From the NCBI RefSeq assembly GCF_002723975.1, contig NZ_BEWO01000002.1, positions 1-64,000 on the forward strand: a stretch of 64,000 nucleotides of DNA, given 5' to 3'. Source of the stretch: Gluconobacter japonicus (lineage in GTDB: Bacteria > Pseudomonadota > Alphaproteobacteria > Acetobacterales > Acetobacteraceae). Each line of letters starts with the position of its first letter. Positions within the stretch are counted from its first letter, which is position 1. Position numbers and translations under genes: made by a program. The notes under the pieces are model-generated. The model was not told the DNA's origin and searched no databases. It saw nothing but the letters and a program-made list of their open reading frames with translations. Below are positions 22,088-31,946 of the stretch, piece by piece.

Positions 22088-25084
22088 ATGGGAGAAAAAA
22101 TCATGGGTGGCGATGCAGCTTTATCAGGTGGAACCGTACATTCCGGTCTCACCCTGGCCGCATCTGAGATTGCCGCCCGTGATACTTTTCTGAGCCGGCT
22201 AAGAACTGAGGGATTTGAAGGGGACATCACCCCACAAGTTTCGGCACGGCTGGTGGCAGCCACTGACAACAGCATCTATCAGCAGCTTCCTGTTCTAGTC
22301 ATTTATCCCAAAACTCTTGAAGATCTGAACCGGGCGGTTCGTGCGGCTGCCGGAGGACATCTGACACTTGCGATACGCGGTGGCGGGACAGGCACCAATG
22401 GCCAATCCCTGACGTCCGGGGTCATCGTTGATGTAGCCCGCTATCTTGACCATATTCTGGACTTCGATGCCGAAACCGGCCTGGTCACAGTCGAGCCTGG
22501 TGTCGTCCTCGCCAGACTGAATGCATTCCTGAAGCCGCACGGCTATTTTTTCCCCCCGACAGTCTCAACCGCAACCCGCGCTACGATCGGAGGCATGGTC
22601 GCTACTGACGCGTCAGGCAAGGGGTCGCGCCTCTACGGCCGCACGTCCGATTACATCGAAACAATGGACGTCGTATTGTCCGATGGGTCTGACCTGCATG
22701 TCGGGAAGCTTTCACAAACCGACCTAAAACAGGCTGAATCACGAGAGGATCTGCCCGGACGCATCTATCGTGAAGTTCATCGCGTCATCAAGGATCAGGC
22801 TGACGAAATCCGTCGCGTTTTCCCGGATATGAACCGTGGGCTCACAGGCTATAACCTGCAGAATATTTTTCTTGAAGACGGACGGTTCAGCCTCACTCGC
22901 CTGCTCGCAGGCTCGGAAGGGACACTCGCCCTGACAAAGCGCATGGTGCTGCGCGTGCGACGTCTCCCAAAGTTCAGACAGCTTCTGGTCGTCCGCTATG
23001 CCAGTTTCGATCATACGTTACGAGACGTGCAGACCCTCCTTCCATCCAACCCTTCGGCTATCGAAGTGCTGGATGACCGGGTCTTGGAAAAAGCAGCGCA
23101 GGATATCGTCTGGCAGTCTCTTGAAAGTGTTCTGGGAGCGCGTTCAGAAGTCCCGGTTCGAGGGATGAGCTTCGTCGAATTCGTGGGAGACAATGCTGCT
23201 CATCTGCATCAGCAGATGCAGGAAGCCGTGACTCTTCTTGAGAGCTCTCCTTTCGAAGTTATTGATTATAAACCTGTTTCAGATCAGGAGATCATCAATC
23301 AACTCTGGACTCTGCGGGAAAAATCCGTTGGGCTCCTAGGGCGACCTGATGGCCACAAACAGGGCGTGGCTTTTGTCGAGGACACAGCTGTTCCGCCCGA
23401 AGCCCTTGCAGATTATGTCTCTGAATTCCGAGCGATCCTCGACCGGTATGATCTGTCATATGGCATGTTTGGACATGCTGATGTTGGATGTCTGCACGTT
23501 CGACCTTTCCTGGATATGCTTTCCGAAAAAGATCGGGCCTTGATCCGGCCAATTTCAGACGCTGTCGCAAGCCTCACCAAGAAGCATGGCGGATTGCTAT
23601 GGGGGGAACACGGGCGAGGTTATCGCGGAGAGTTCTCTCCTTTGTTCTTCGGGGAAACGCTTTTCAAAGAGTTGTGCCGGATTAAGGAGGCCTTTGATCC
23701 TGAAGATATTTTCAACCGTGGAAAGCTGGCTCCGGTTGGGAAACTCTATCCCGTGGACCGCATCGATGGCGTCCCATTCAGAGGTGAATTCGACGAGCAA
23801 ATCTCTGATGATTTCAGAGAAAATTTTGGCCTTGCCGTTAGCTGTAACGGGAATGGCGCCTGTTACAATCGTGAGCCAGATATGGCGATGTGTCCGTCTT
23901 ACAAGGCAACGAAGGACAGAACCCAGTCGCCTAAAGGCCGCGCAACACTTCTGCGGAGTTGGGCACGCCTGAACGCACTGCCAGATGATGCTTCCGACAA
24001 GAATGCTCTGCCAGAACTGACGGCAGAACTTAAAGCCTCGCTTGACACCTGTCTGTCCTGCAAGGCCTGTGCGACCCAGTGTCCGATCCGCGTGGATATT
24101 CCCTCCATGCGCTCCAAGTTTCTGGATCTGTATTTCCAGACACGGCAACGCCCCATGCGAGATTATCTGGTGTACTGGCTGGAGCCACTTCTTGGGATTG
24201 GGCGACGGATGCCACAAATCGCCAACATCCTGATGCAAAATCCAATTTCAGCCGGTCTGCTCAAAAAAATTGGGCTGGTCGATTTGCCAGTACTGAAACC
24301 GGCCACTCTCCCACGCACAGCACTTCTGACACAGAACTGGCTTCGACACGCCGCAAAGAATGATCGCTCTGTCGTGCTGATTCAGGATTCCTTTACCGGC
24401 AGCTTCGATGGTGGCGTCATCGAAAGTGCGTACCAGCTTTTGTCGTCCCTTGGCATGGACGTGCGGATCACGCCTGTATGGGATAACGGCAAGGCACGGC
24501 ATGTCCGGGGCTTTCGCAAGGGATTTGCCTCCACGGCACGCGAAACCCTGCGGCAACTCCGTAACATCAGTCGCCATAATGTGCCCGTGGTTGCCCTTGA
24601 TGCCGCAACGGGATTGATGTTCGAGCAGGAATATCAAGACGTTGCAGGCATGGAGCCCGTTCCGGCGGTGCTCTCTCTGGAAAGCTTTCTAAAACGCCAG
24701 ATCGACAAACGCATAGTGGCCGAAAAGCCTCCTGCAGGAGATATGGCGCCCCTGACGGTTATTTCACATTGTACGGAACAGGCCGTTCGCCCCGGCAGTG
24801 CACAGGACTGGGCCACAGTTCTGCGACATCTTGGTGTACGGGCTCAGGCTGGCAAAGCCGGCTGTTGCGGTATGGCTGGTCTGTTCGGCCATGAACAAGA
24901 GCATGCAGATCTTTCGGCGACCATTTTCGAACAGAACTGGGCAGCGAAAGGCGATGTTCTAGCGACAGGTTTCTCCTGCCGTTGCCAAGGAAAGAGGCTG
25001 GCAGGAAAGCGTCCTGCGCACCCCGTGGAAATTCTCGCCGCACAACTTCATAGCAAGACACAAGAAATCCATACAAAACCATGA
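22088..25084 (+). CDS. YdiJ-like FAD/4Fe-4S dehydrogenase (D-2-hydroxy acid type)
   Basis: Predicted D-2-hydroxyglutarate or D-lactate-type oxidoreductase passing electrons from FAD through an iron-sulfur part. The 998-residue chain contains an FAD-binding PCMH domain (about 55-240; AIRGGGTGTNGQSL, TIGGMVATDASGKGS), an FAD-oxidase C-terminal domain (about 260-560; GMFGHADVGCLHVRP), a ferredoxin-like cysteine set CLSCKACATQCP near residue 655, and a CCG-type region (CCGMAGLFGH) near 925. Alternative start ATG 22103 has a better ribosome-binding site (GGGAGAAAAA) than 22088. E. coli YdiJ, a D-2-hydroxyglutarate dehydrogenase, has this architecture. It overlaps the next gene by four bases. Confidence 0.88.
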   Translation: MGEKIMGGDAALSGGTVHSGLTLAASEIAARDTFLSRLRTEGFEGDITPQVSARLVAATDNSIYQQLPVLVIYPKTLEDLNRAVRAAAGGHLTLAIRGGGTGTNGQSLTSGVIVDVARYLDHILDFDAETGLVTVEPGVVLARLNAFLKPHGYFFPPTVSTATRATIGGMVATDASGKGSRLYGRTSDYIETMDVVLSDGSDLHVGKLSQTDLKQAESREDLPGRIYREVHRVIKDQADEIRRVFPDMNRGLTGYNLQNIFLEDGRFSLTRLLAGSEGTLALTKRMVLRVRRLPKFRQLLVVRYASFDHTLRDVQTLLPSNPSAIEVLDDRVLEKAAQDIVWQSLESVLGARSEVPVRGMSFVEFVGDNAAHLHQQMQEAVTLLESSPFEVIDYKPVSDQEIINQLWTLREKSVGLLGRPDGHKQGVAFVEDTAVPPEALADYVSEFRAILDRYDLSYGMFGHADVGCLHVRPFLDMLSEKDRALIRPISDAVASLTKKHGGLLWGEHGRGYRGEFSPLFFGETLFKELCRIKEAFDPEDIFNRGKLAPVGKLYPVDRIDGVPFRGEFDEQISDDFRENFGLAVSCNGNGACYNREPDMAMCPSYKATKDRTQSPKGRATLLRSWARLNALPDDASDKNALPELTAELKASLDTCLSCKACATQCPIRVDIPSMRSKFLDLYFQTRQRPMRDYLVYWLEPLLGIGRRMPQIANILMQNPISAGLLKKIGLVDLPVLKPATLPRTALLTQNWLRHAAKNDRSVVLIQDSFTGSFDGGVIESAYQLLSSLGMDVRITPVWDNGKARHVRGFRKGFASTARETLRQLRNISRHNVPVVALDAATGLMFEQEYQDVAGMEPVPAVLSLESFLKRQIDKRIVAEKPPAGDMAPLTVISHCTEQAVRPGSAQDWATVLRHLGVRAQAGKAGCCGMAGLFGHEQEHADLSATIFEQNWAAKGDVLATGFSCRCQGKRLAGKRPAHPVEILAAQLHSKTQEIHTKP

Positions 25085-26655
25085 AATTAAATAATTTTAC
25101 TGGTTGCAAAAAGCTTTCTTCCGTCCTGTTTTTTTCAACTTTATCCTTACTGTATCTTCTACTGGCCATTCGGGTTTCATCCCTCTGGCCAAAAACATCT
25201 GATCAAGCTTCGTATTTTCTCGCAGGTCTGGATGTTCTTCGCGGAAACTGGCGCCTCAAAGGCTGGGTTCTGACGCCTCCCGATTTCTGGACGTCAGATA
25301 TTCCCTTGAGTGCAACCTTGGCGGCGTTCTGGTATGCTCTTGGCCATCCTGCGAGAAGCCCGTTTTTGCTGATGGTACAACCCGCCATTCTCTGGACTGG
25401 CGTCGTAATCTCCGCCTTTGCTGTAGTTTTTCTGCGGCTCCCAGATCGTCAGTCCCGCTTGGGAGCCGCTGCACTTCTTCTGCCAGTGCTGGCATTTCCG
25501 CTCCTGCGCGCACCAACGGCCTATTTCATCACGCTCTCGGCTATCCACATTGGCGTGCTGATCTATGGAGTGTGGGCTTTCCACTGGGCTGACCGGTTCC
25601 TGTCATCTGGCTCCTGGCGGTCGCTGCTCATTATGGCACTTCTTCTCTGCCTTGGCGTTATCGGGGACCCGTTACTGGCCATCACGGGAGCAGGATCGCT
25701 GCTTTTATATGCCGCTCTGGCAAGAGAACTCCCCAAGAAACATCGTTTCCTTATGGCAGGCGCCACACTTGTGGCCGTTATGCTGGCAAAAACCCTCCTG
25801 CATCTCAATGCTGCAACCGGAGGTTTTGAAACCGAACCGCTGGAGACCCGATTTGCGCCCTGGGAGCAGTTGAGCAGCAATTTTTTCACAACATTCCGCT
25901 CCATTCTACTCGTCTATGATGCCGATCCTTCTGGTCAGGTCGTTAGTGCAGTGCTTCCGGAATGTCTGCGTCTGGCACTTGTCGTTCTGGCCCTGGCCGG
26001 AGCCTATCGAGTGGCCAGAACAGCCTGGGCGAGTGGGGGCCGGAATACTCCCTTCTGCTCTTTCCTGGTTGTATCCGCACTGCTGGACTTTATCGCACTG
26101 GCCGTCAGCAACCGTATTGCGCTTGACGGAAGCCCGGTAGCTATAGCGCGCTACCTTTTCCCCCTCTGGCTTGATCTGGCCTGCATTACCGCACTTGTCT
26201 GGCCCACACGACGTATGGCCATCAGTATTTCGATAGCCGTGCTGGCGGTAACGCTCATCACAGATTACCGAACTCTCCCACCATACTCGACAGGGATCCT
26301 CAGCACGGAAGATAACCAGCTTCTCAGCCGGCTGGAAAAAGACTTCCCTCCTGATGGAATTGGCACCTGGTGGAGTTCAGGCAATCTCGAAGTGGCATCC
26401 CTTGGGAAAATTCATGTGTATCCGGCGATGATACAGGGCAACGGAACGATTGCCCCATTCGTGCATATTCGCAAACACATGGACTGGCACTCTTTGGATG
26501 GCAAAGCGTTCTTCATCGTCATCCCCCATCCCGAGGAAACCTTCAACGAGGCCGGCGCCATCAAAACTTTCGGCGCTCCCGCAGCCCGTGTCACAGAGGG
26601 CCGATACACCATTTTGCTTTACAACGCCGATCACCTTCCTGCGCGAGCCTCCTGA
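25081..26655 (+). CDS. Polytopic membrane protein, possible GT-C type glycosyltransferase
   Basis: Unidentified 524-residue inner-membrane protein. About ten to twelve hydrophobic segments (first at residues about 14-32) alternate with short loops, and a soluble C-terminal part follows (about 415-524). An early loop WPKTSDQASYFLAGLDVLRG and WYALGH resemble the first periplasmic loop of lipid-linked-sugar transferases (DUF2079/ArnT-like), but no decisive motif is seen. The ATG overlaps the dehydrogenase stop (ATGA), so translation is coupled. The gene has more A/T in its first 60 bases than its surroundings. Confidence 0.55.
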   Translation: MKLNNFTGCKKLSSVLFFSTLSLLYLLLAIRVSSLWPKTSDQASYFLAGLDVLRGNWRLKGWVLTPPDFWTSDIPLSATLAAFWYALGHPARSPFLLMVQPAILWTGVVISAFAVVFLRLPDRQSRLGAAALLLPVLAFPLLRAPTAYFITLSAIHIGVLIYGVWAFHWADRFLSSGSWRSLLIMALLLCLGVIGDPLLAITGAGSLLLYAALARELPKKHRFLMAGATLVAVMLAKTLLHLNAATGGFETEPLETRFAPWEQLSSNFFTTFRSILLVYDADPSGQVVSAVLPECLRLALVVLALAGAYRVARTAWASGGRNTPFCSFLVVSALLDFIALAVSNRIALDGSPVAIARYLFPLWLDLACITALVWPTRRMAISISIAVLAVTLITDYRTLPPYSTGILSTEDNQLLSRLEKDFPPDGIGTWWSSGNLEVASLGKIHVYPAMIQGNGTIAPFVHIRKHMDWHSLDGKAFFIVIPHPEETFNEAGAIKTFGAPAARVTEGRYTILLYNADHLPARAS

Positions 26656-26707
26656 CCGTCCGTAAGAGGTGTGTTACACCCATCACGGTTTTTCTGAGGG
26701 GGCAAAC

Positions 26708-27676
26708 ATGACAGAACCTCACATTCTGGTTCGTGGAGCCGGGGTGGCCGGCATGGTCACCGCCGTTGCTCTTGCCGAGCGCGGCGCCCAGGTCAATGTG
26801 TATGATGCTGGTGGTCGCATAGGGGCGGGAGCATCCTGGTTTGCGGGCGGGATGCTTGCCCCATGGTGCGAGGCAGAGTCAGCTCCCGATGAAGTCACCC
26901 AAGACAGTCTGTCATCACTAAACTGGTGGAAATCTCACGTCCCGGATGTAGTGCAGGCCGGAAGCCTTGTAGTAGCCCCACCGCGTGACACTCCTGAACT
27001 TACGCGCTTCGGACGCAGAACCAGTCACTTCGAGACAATCGGCGTTGAGCGTATCAGAGCCCTTGAACCCGATCTGGAAGATCGCTTCGACAGAGCGTTG
27101 TTTTTCGCGGAAGAAGGACATGTTGATCCGCGCAAAGCGCTGGTAGCCCTTGGAGACAAGCTGGCTCACCATGGTGGAATAATCGTCTCCAACGCTGCGA
27201 TTGATACGGCCTCTTTTGACTGGATCGTCGACTGCACAGGTGTCGCCGCACGGGAGACGCAGAAAGATCTGCGAGGAATGCGTGGAGAGATGGTGCTTCT
27301 GCGCTGCCCCGAGATCACACTTCACCGTCCGATCCGGATGCTACATCCGCGTATTCCGGTTTATATCGTTCCGCGTGACAATTCGGTCTTTATGGTCGGC
27401 GCAACGATGGTGGAAAGCGATGATACCCGAGCCATCACCGTCCGCGCCATTACGGACCTTCTGAATGCCGCCTACACGCTTCATCCAGCCTTCGCCGAGG
27501 CTGAACTGCTGGAAGCCAATGCCGGACTGAGACCCGCTTATCCGGATAATGTTCCCCGCGTCCGGCGAGAGGGCAACAGGATTTCCCTTAATGGCATGTA
27601 CCGTCACGGGTTCCTGTTATCTCCTGCGCGTGCAAGGGAAGTCTGTGAGATCATTTTCGGAACAGATCGGGCCTGA
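26708..27676 (+). CDS. thiO: FAD-dependent glycine oxidase ThiO
   Basis: Oxidises glycine to iminoglycine, the C2-N3 donor for the thiazole of thiamine in aerobes. ATG 26708 follows GAGGGGG; 322 residues. The N-terminus holds a dinucleotide-binding fold (VRGAGVAGMVTAVALAERGA) and the DAO-type end (NAGLRPAYPDNVPRV, GMYRHGFLLSPA). It starts the thiOSGE operon. No TPP riboswitch consensus was found in the 50-base gap upstream. Confidence 0.88.
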   Translation: MTEPHILVRGAGVAGMVTAVALAERGAQVNVYDAGGRIGAGASWFAGGMLAPWCEAESAPDEVTQDSLSSLNWWKSHVPDVVQAGSLVVAPPRDTPELTRFGRRTSHFETIGVERIRALEPDLEDRFDRALFFAEEGHVDPRKALVALGDKLAHHGGIIVSNAAIDTASFDWIVDCTGVAARETQKDLRGMRGEMVLLRCPEITLHRPIRMLHPRIPVYIVPRDNSVFMVGATMVESDDTRAITVRAITDLLNAAYTLHPAFAEAELLEANAGLRPAYPDNVPRVRREGNRISLNGMYRHGFLLSPARAREVCEIIFGTDRA

Positions 27677-27716
27677 ACCCTTTCTTCCTCATACAGCCCT
27701 GGATGGGAGAGACATC

Positions 27717-27914
27717 ATGCAGATCACCGTCAATGACGAACCCAGAGAGGTTCATGCCCGGACCCTTGGAGCCATTCTTGATGAACTCGGCTACGGGAAA
27801 GCCCGTGTCGCTACGGCTCTGAACGGTTTTTTCGTTCCTGCAACGCAGCGCAGTGTCAAGGCTGTGGACGAGGGGGCCGTCCTCGAAATTCTGGCCCCGA
27901 TGCAGGGAGGCTGA
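27717..27914 (+). CDS. thiS: Sulfur carrier protein ThiS
   Basis: 65-residue ubiquitin-like sulfur carrier; its C-terminal Gly-Gly (LAPMQGG) is adenylated and thiocarboxylated before delivering sulfur to ThiG. GGGAGA precedes the ATG at 27717. The carboxyl-end glycines, the LGAILDELG and VATALNGFFVP segments and position between thiO and thiG identify it. The activating ThiF is not in this window. Confidence 0.93.
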   Translation: MQITVNDEPREVHARTLGAILDELGYGKARVATALNGFFVPATQRSVKAVDEGAVLEILAPMQGG

Positions 27915-27917
27915 CGC

Positions 27918-28703
27918 ATGAAATTTTACGGCACCGAACTGTCCTCACGCCTGATGCTGGGGACAGCACAATATGACAGTCCGGCCATTCTTGCCGATGC
28001 GGTTAAAGCCGCTCAGGCTGGCGTCGTGACCGTATCCCTTCGCCGTGAGTCTGCGGGCGCTCAGGCCGGGCAGGCGTTCTGGTCGCTGATCCAAAGTCTG
28101 GATGTCCCCGTTCTGCCCAATACGGCTGGCTGCCACGGTGTCCGGGAAGCGGTCACAACGGCGCAAATGGCCCGCGATGTCTTTGGAACCAACTGGATCA
28201 AACTCGAAGTCATCGGGCAGGGCGACCTGCTCCAGCCAGATGTGTTCGGACTTGTGGAAGCAACCCGCATTCTGACGGAAGACGGGTTTCAAGTATTCCC
28301 CTACACGACGGAAGATCTGGTCGTTGCGGAACGCCTTCTACGAGCTGGTGCGGAAGTTCTCATGCCTTGGGGCGCACCGATTGGCTCGGGCAGGGGCCTG
28401 AACAACCTTTTCGGTCTGCGGGCTCTGCGTGGACATTTCCCGGATGTGCCCATGGTCGTGGATGCCGGGATCGGTAAGCCATCCCATGCGACCGCTGCCT
28501 TCGAACTGGGGTTCGATGCCGTCCTGATCAACACAGCCGTCGCCAAGGCTGGCAATCCGGCAGAGATGGCAAAAGCTTTTCGTCTGGCGTGTGAGGCCGG
28601 TCTAGCAGGGTATGCGGCAGACCCTATGGAAGAACGTGATATGGCGGTGCCCTCAACCCCGACACTGGGTCTGGCCCGCACTCTTGGTGGAGAAATGCTC
28701 TGA
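27918..28703 (+). CDS. thiG: Thiazole synthase
   Basis: Condenses deoxyxylulose-5-phosphate, iminoglycine and ThiS-thiocarboxylate to thiazole phosphate. The 261-residue TIM barrel shows [34 protein letters not shown] (active-site lysine) and [27 protein letters not shown]. Four bases from thiS, one-base overlap with thiE. Confidence 0.96.
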   Translation: MKFYGTELSSRLMLGTAQYDSPAILADAVKAAQAGVVTVSLRRESAGAQAGQAFWSLIQSLDVPVLPNTAGCHGVREAVTTAQMARDVFGTNWIKLEVIGQGDLLQPDVFGLVEATRILTEDGFQVFPYTTEDLVVAERLLRAGAEVLMPWGAPIGSGRGLNNLFGLRALRGHFPDVPMVVDAGIGKPSHATAAFELGFDAVLINTAVAKAGNPAEMAKAFRLACEAGLAGYAADPMEERDMAVPSTPTLGLARTLGGEML

Positions 28704-29308
28704 TGTCCCGTTTGCCTTCGAAGATTTATCCGGTTGTTGACCATCCCCGTTGGGTTGAGCGTCTTGGGGGGGCGGGTGCACGCTTCATTCAGCTTCGCCT
28801 CAAGGATCTTCCACCCGAAGAATTACGCGCCCAGATCGAAACCGCGCAGGAACTCGCCGTACGCCATAATGTCGCCCTCGTGCTGAACGATTACTGGGAA
28901 CTAGCAATCGAACTTGGCTATGAATGGCTGCACCTGGGACAGGAAGATCTTGATACCGCTGATCTTGATGCCATCCGACAGACAGGCATCCGCCTTGGTA
29001 TCTCGACCCATAGCCATGAAGAGTTGCAACGCGCTCTGGCCTGCAAGCCGGATTATGTTGCGCTTGGTCCAATCTGGGAAACGAAACTGAAGAAAATGGC
29101 GTTTGGTCCTCAGGGCATTGAACGTCTGACGGAATGGCGGGAACTGTGCGGTGACGTCCCTCTGGTCGCCATCGGCGGCATAACGCTCGAACGTCTGCCA
29201 TCCTGCCTCAAAGCTGGAGCTGACAGCGTGGCGGCCGTCAGTGATTTTATTCGCGTAGACGACCCGGAAAGTCAGGTGAAACAGTGGCTTGCAGCCGCTG
29301 ACACATAA
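28703..29308 (+). CDS. thiE: Thiamine-phosphate synthase
   Basis: Couples hydroxymethylpyrimidine pyrophosphate to thiazole phosphate. The 201-residue barrel carries YPVVDH, FIQLRLKD, NDYWELA, HLGQEDLDTADL, LGISTHSHEELQRAL and VALGPIWETKLKKMA, ThiE hallmarks. Starts on TGATG shared with the thiG stop. The family's usual GPxxPTxTK is partly altered (GPIWETKLK), as in some alphaproteobacterial ThiE-like proteins; the operon supports the function. No clear terminator follows. Confidence 0.88.
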   Translation: MSRLPSKIYPVVDHPRWVERLGGAGARFIQLRLKDLPPEELRAQIETAQELAVRHNVALVLNDYWELAIELGYEWLHLGQEDLDTADLDAIRQTGIRLGISTHSHEELQRALACKPDYVALGPIWETKLKKMAFGPQGIERLTEWRELCGDVPLVAIGGITLERLPSCLKAGADSVAAVSDFIRVDDPESQVKQWLAAADT

Positions 29309-29381
29309 TTTGAAGACAACGCTATCTTACAGCGGAAACGCTCTCTAGGATGGTATTCGAACTAAAAGGGTACGGAATACA

Positions 29382-31946
29382 ATGATGGTGACAGGGCTTG
29401 CAGCCGTTCTTCTCGCAATTGCGTTCCTGCTCACGCTCGTCAGCATCATTCAGCCTCTGGCCAAACGGCTTGAGATTTCCGAAACGGTCCTGCTTGCCCT
29501 CGCTGGTATTGTTCTGGGCGGGGCGGCATCGCTCATTGTGCGCTCATCCGCCACAGACCTGCTGGATGGAGCGGCTGAAGCCCTGATCTATTTTCCGATC
29601 AACAGCGAAGCCTTCCTGCTGATCTTCCTGCCCATTCTGGTCTTTCAGGGCGCCATGGCCATTGACGTAAGACGTCTGGCACATGAAACGGCCACTGTTC
29701 TTCTGCTGGCCGTTGTCGCGGTTGTGGTTTCAACCGCCACGATCGGCTTCGCTCTCTACCCCTTTGCTGGTCAAAGCCTTGTTGTCTGTCTTCTGCTGGG
29801 CTCCATCGTCGCCACGACCGACCCATCCGCAGTGGCCGGCATCTTCCGGGAAATCGGCGCTGCGTCGCGACTGACGCGTCTTGTTGAAGGCGAGGCACTC
29901 CTGAACGATGCAGCGGCCATCGCAATCTTCGCCATCCTGCTGGCCTCGGTCACCTCACACCGACACATCCATCTGGGTGAGGCCGTTGTTGATTTCGCGT
30001 CTGCCTTCGGCGGCGCAATCGTTGTGGGTGTCTGCCTGGGCCGGCTGACACTGCTCCTGATCGCAGGTCTGGGTGGCGCACCTGCCGCAGAAATCACACT
30101 AACACTCGCTTTGCCCTACACGGTCTATATCCTGTGTGACGAAATGCTCGGCTTCTCCGGCGTGGTGGCAACAGCTGCTGCTGGCCTGACAGTCTCTGCT
30201 TACGGACCCTCGACATTCCGTCCGCAGGTCTGGCGGTTTCTCAACGACCTCTGGCAGCAACTGGTCTTCTGGGCCGGTTCACTTGTGTTCCTGCTGGCGT
30301 CCATGCTGGTACCACGCCTGCTGATCGGCATGACCCGCTGGGACTGTGTACTGATCCTGATCGCCAGTGTGGCCGGGCTACTGGCTCGCGGTGCCGTCGT
30401 GTTCGGCCTGCTGCCCATCCTTGCTTTCACAAAGCTTTCCCCACCAGTGCCAACACCGTTCAAGGCTACCATGGTCTGGGGCGGTCTACGCGGCGCCATC
30501 ACGCTGGCGTTGGCGCTGGCCGTGACGGAGAACCAGAGCGTCTCCAGCCCGGTTGCCCACTTCATCGGTATCATCGCAACGGGCTTCGTTCTGATCACGC
30601 TGCTGGTCAATGGCACGACGCTGCGTTCTCTTGTGTTGTTCCTGAAGCTCGATCAGCTTTCACCAATTGATCAAGCTATTCGTCAGCAAATTCTGGGCAT
30701 TGGTCTGGGCGAAGTTGCAGAACGTACCCGCGTCATGTCCGACGAACTGGGATTTAGTGAGCAAACACGCATTGGCGTCATCAGCCGCATTGAAAAGCGC
30801 GCAGAAAAGGAGAGGGCGGCCAATAATTTTGAATCTGCCCTGAGTGACCGGGCCCGCGTGAATATCGCGCTTATCACGATCGCCAATCAGGAGCGCTCCC
30901 TGCTTCTGGATCTCTTCCGCATCCAGGGCCTGTCACGTCGTGTGATGGAGACGCTTCTCCGCACTGCCGAGGCCATGTCTGATGGCGCCCGTCTTGAAGG
31001 ACGGTATGGATACGTCAAAGCCCTGAAGCGCCGCCTCCAGCCACCTTTACGCTTCCGGATTGCTCAGGATCTGCACAGTCGCTTCCATTTCGATGAGCCA
31101 CTGATGTATGCAATGATGGAGCGCTTCGAAATGCTCATCATCGCACATCTGGTCTCCCTGTCGCTGCAACGCTTCGTCCGTCAGCGCATGGAGCCAACAC
31201 TGGGTCCACGCATTACGGAAATCGTGTCTGAAGTTCTTGGTCGTCAGCGCAAGCTGCTCGACGATGCACTGGAAACATTGCGTCTCCATTATTCCGGGTA
31301 CTCAGAAGCCCTGGAGAGCCGGATTCTGCGCCAGATCGCCCTTCGTCTCGAAGACGAGGAGTACGACGCACTCCAGGCCGACAACCTGATTTCCGAAGAA
31401 CTTCATAGGGAACTCCATCGCGATATCGAACGTCGGAGCGCGCGCCTCGAAGCGCCTTTGCGGTTCAACCTGAAAAGCGGCATCGAACAACGTTTGAGGG
31501 CTTTTCCGGCGTTCAATGGCGTGCCCGATAGTGTTTTACACACACTCTCCCGCAAGGTGGCGATGCGTTTCGTGTCTCCAGGGGAAGTGCTGTTCAAGCG
31601 CGGACAGAAAGTCCGAACCGTTTACGCTCAGGTGGCAGGACTGGCGGAAGTTCACCTACCTGAAAGGGAAATCCTGTTTGGGAGCGGGGATCTTATTGGT
31701 GCGGCCAGCGTCATTCGGAGCGAGCGTATGCCCGGTACAGTGCGCGCCCTTCAGTTCAGCCACTTGCTGGCCATTCCCAAGCCTGTCTTTGAGCGTCTGA
31801 TCCACGACTACCCGATTGTCCAACGGCTTATTATCGCTCGCAGCAATAAGCGGGCAGACGGACTGCTGGACCCTTACGTCCTGCAAACGGCAGAAGGCGT
31901 CAGATTGGCTCCGTCACAGGATATGAGACGGATTGTCTCGCCCTGA
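29382..31946 (+). CDS. Sodium/proton antiporter (CPA1) with C-terminal cyclic-nucleotide-binding-like domain
   Basis: Predicted inner-membrane Na+(K+)/H+ exchanger. Residues about 1-420 hold twelve or so hydrophobic helices with the CPA1 ion site (SIVATTDPSAVAGI, EGEALLNDAAAIAIF) and WGGLRGAITLALAL. Residues about 430-700 form a long charged helical region (mechanical or coiled-coil-like). Residues about 705-835 look like a cNMP-binding beta-roll (VSPGEVLFKRGQKVRTVY, GDLIGAASVI), without the canonical phosphate-binding arginine being certain. Start ATG 29382 or the next codon 29385. The end overlaps the POT gene's 3' end by 33 bases in opposite orientation. Confidence 0.82.
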   Translation: MMVTGLAAVLLAIAFLLTLVSIIQPLAKRLEISETVLLALAGIVLGGAASLIVRSSATDLLDGAAEALIYFPINSEAFLLIFLPILVFQGAMAIDVRRLAHETATVLLLAVVAVVVSTATIGFALYPFAGQSLVVCLLLGSIVATTDPSAVAGIFREIGAASRLTRLVEGEALLNDAAAIAIFAILLASVTSHRHIHLGEAVVDFASAFGGAIVVGVCLGRLTLLLIAGLGGAPAAEITLTLALPYTVYILCDEMLGFSGVVATAAAGLTVSAYGPSTFRPQVWRFLNDLWQQLVFWAGSLVFLLASMLVPRLLIGMTRWDCVLILIASVAGLLARGAVVFGLLPILAFTKLSPPVPTPFKATMVWGGLRGAITLALALAVTENQSVSSPVAHFIGIIATGFVLITLLVNGTTLRSLVLFLKLDQLSPIDQAIRQQILGIGLGEVAERTRVMSDELGFSEQTRIGVISRIEKRAEKERAANNFESALSDRARVNIALITIANQERSLLLDLFRIQGLSRRVMETLLRTAEAMSDGARLEGRYGYVKALKRRLQPPLRFRIAQDLHSRFHFDEPLMYAMMERFEMLIIAHLVSLSLQRFVRQRMEPTLGPRITEIVSEVLGRQRKLLDDALETLRLHYSGYSEALESRILRQIALRLEDEEYDALQADNLISEELHRELHRDIERRSARLEAPLRFNLKSGIEQRLRAFPAFNGVPDSVLHTLSRKVAMRFVSPGEVLFKRGQKVRTVYAQVAGLAEVHLPEREILFGSGDLIGAASVIRSERMPGTVRALQFSHLLAIPKPVFERLIHDYPIVQRLIIARSNKRADGLLDPYVLQTAEGVRLAPSQDMRRIVSP

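Noticed and set aside
26600-26707. TPP riboswitch before thiO
   Set aside because: No conserved core elements; only CTGAGG, which is part of the ribosome-binding site.
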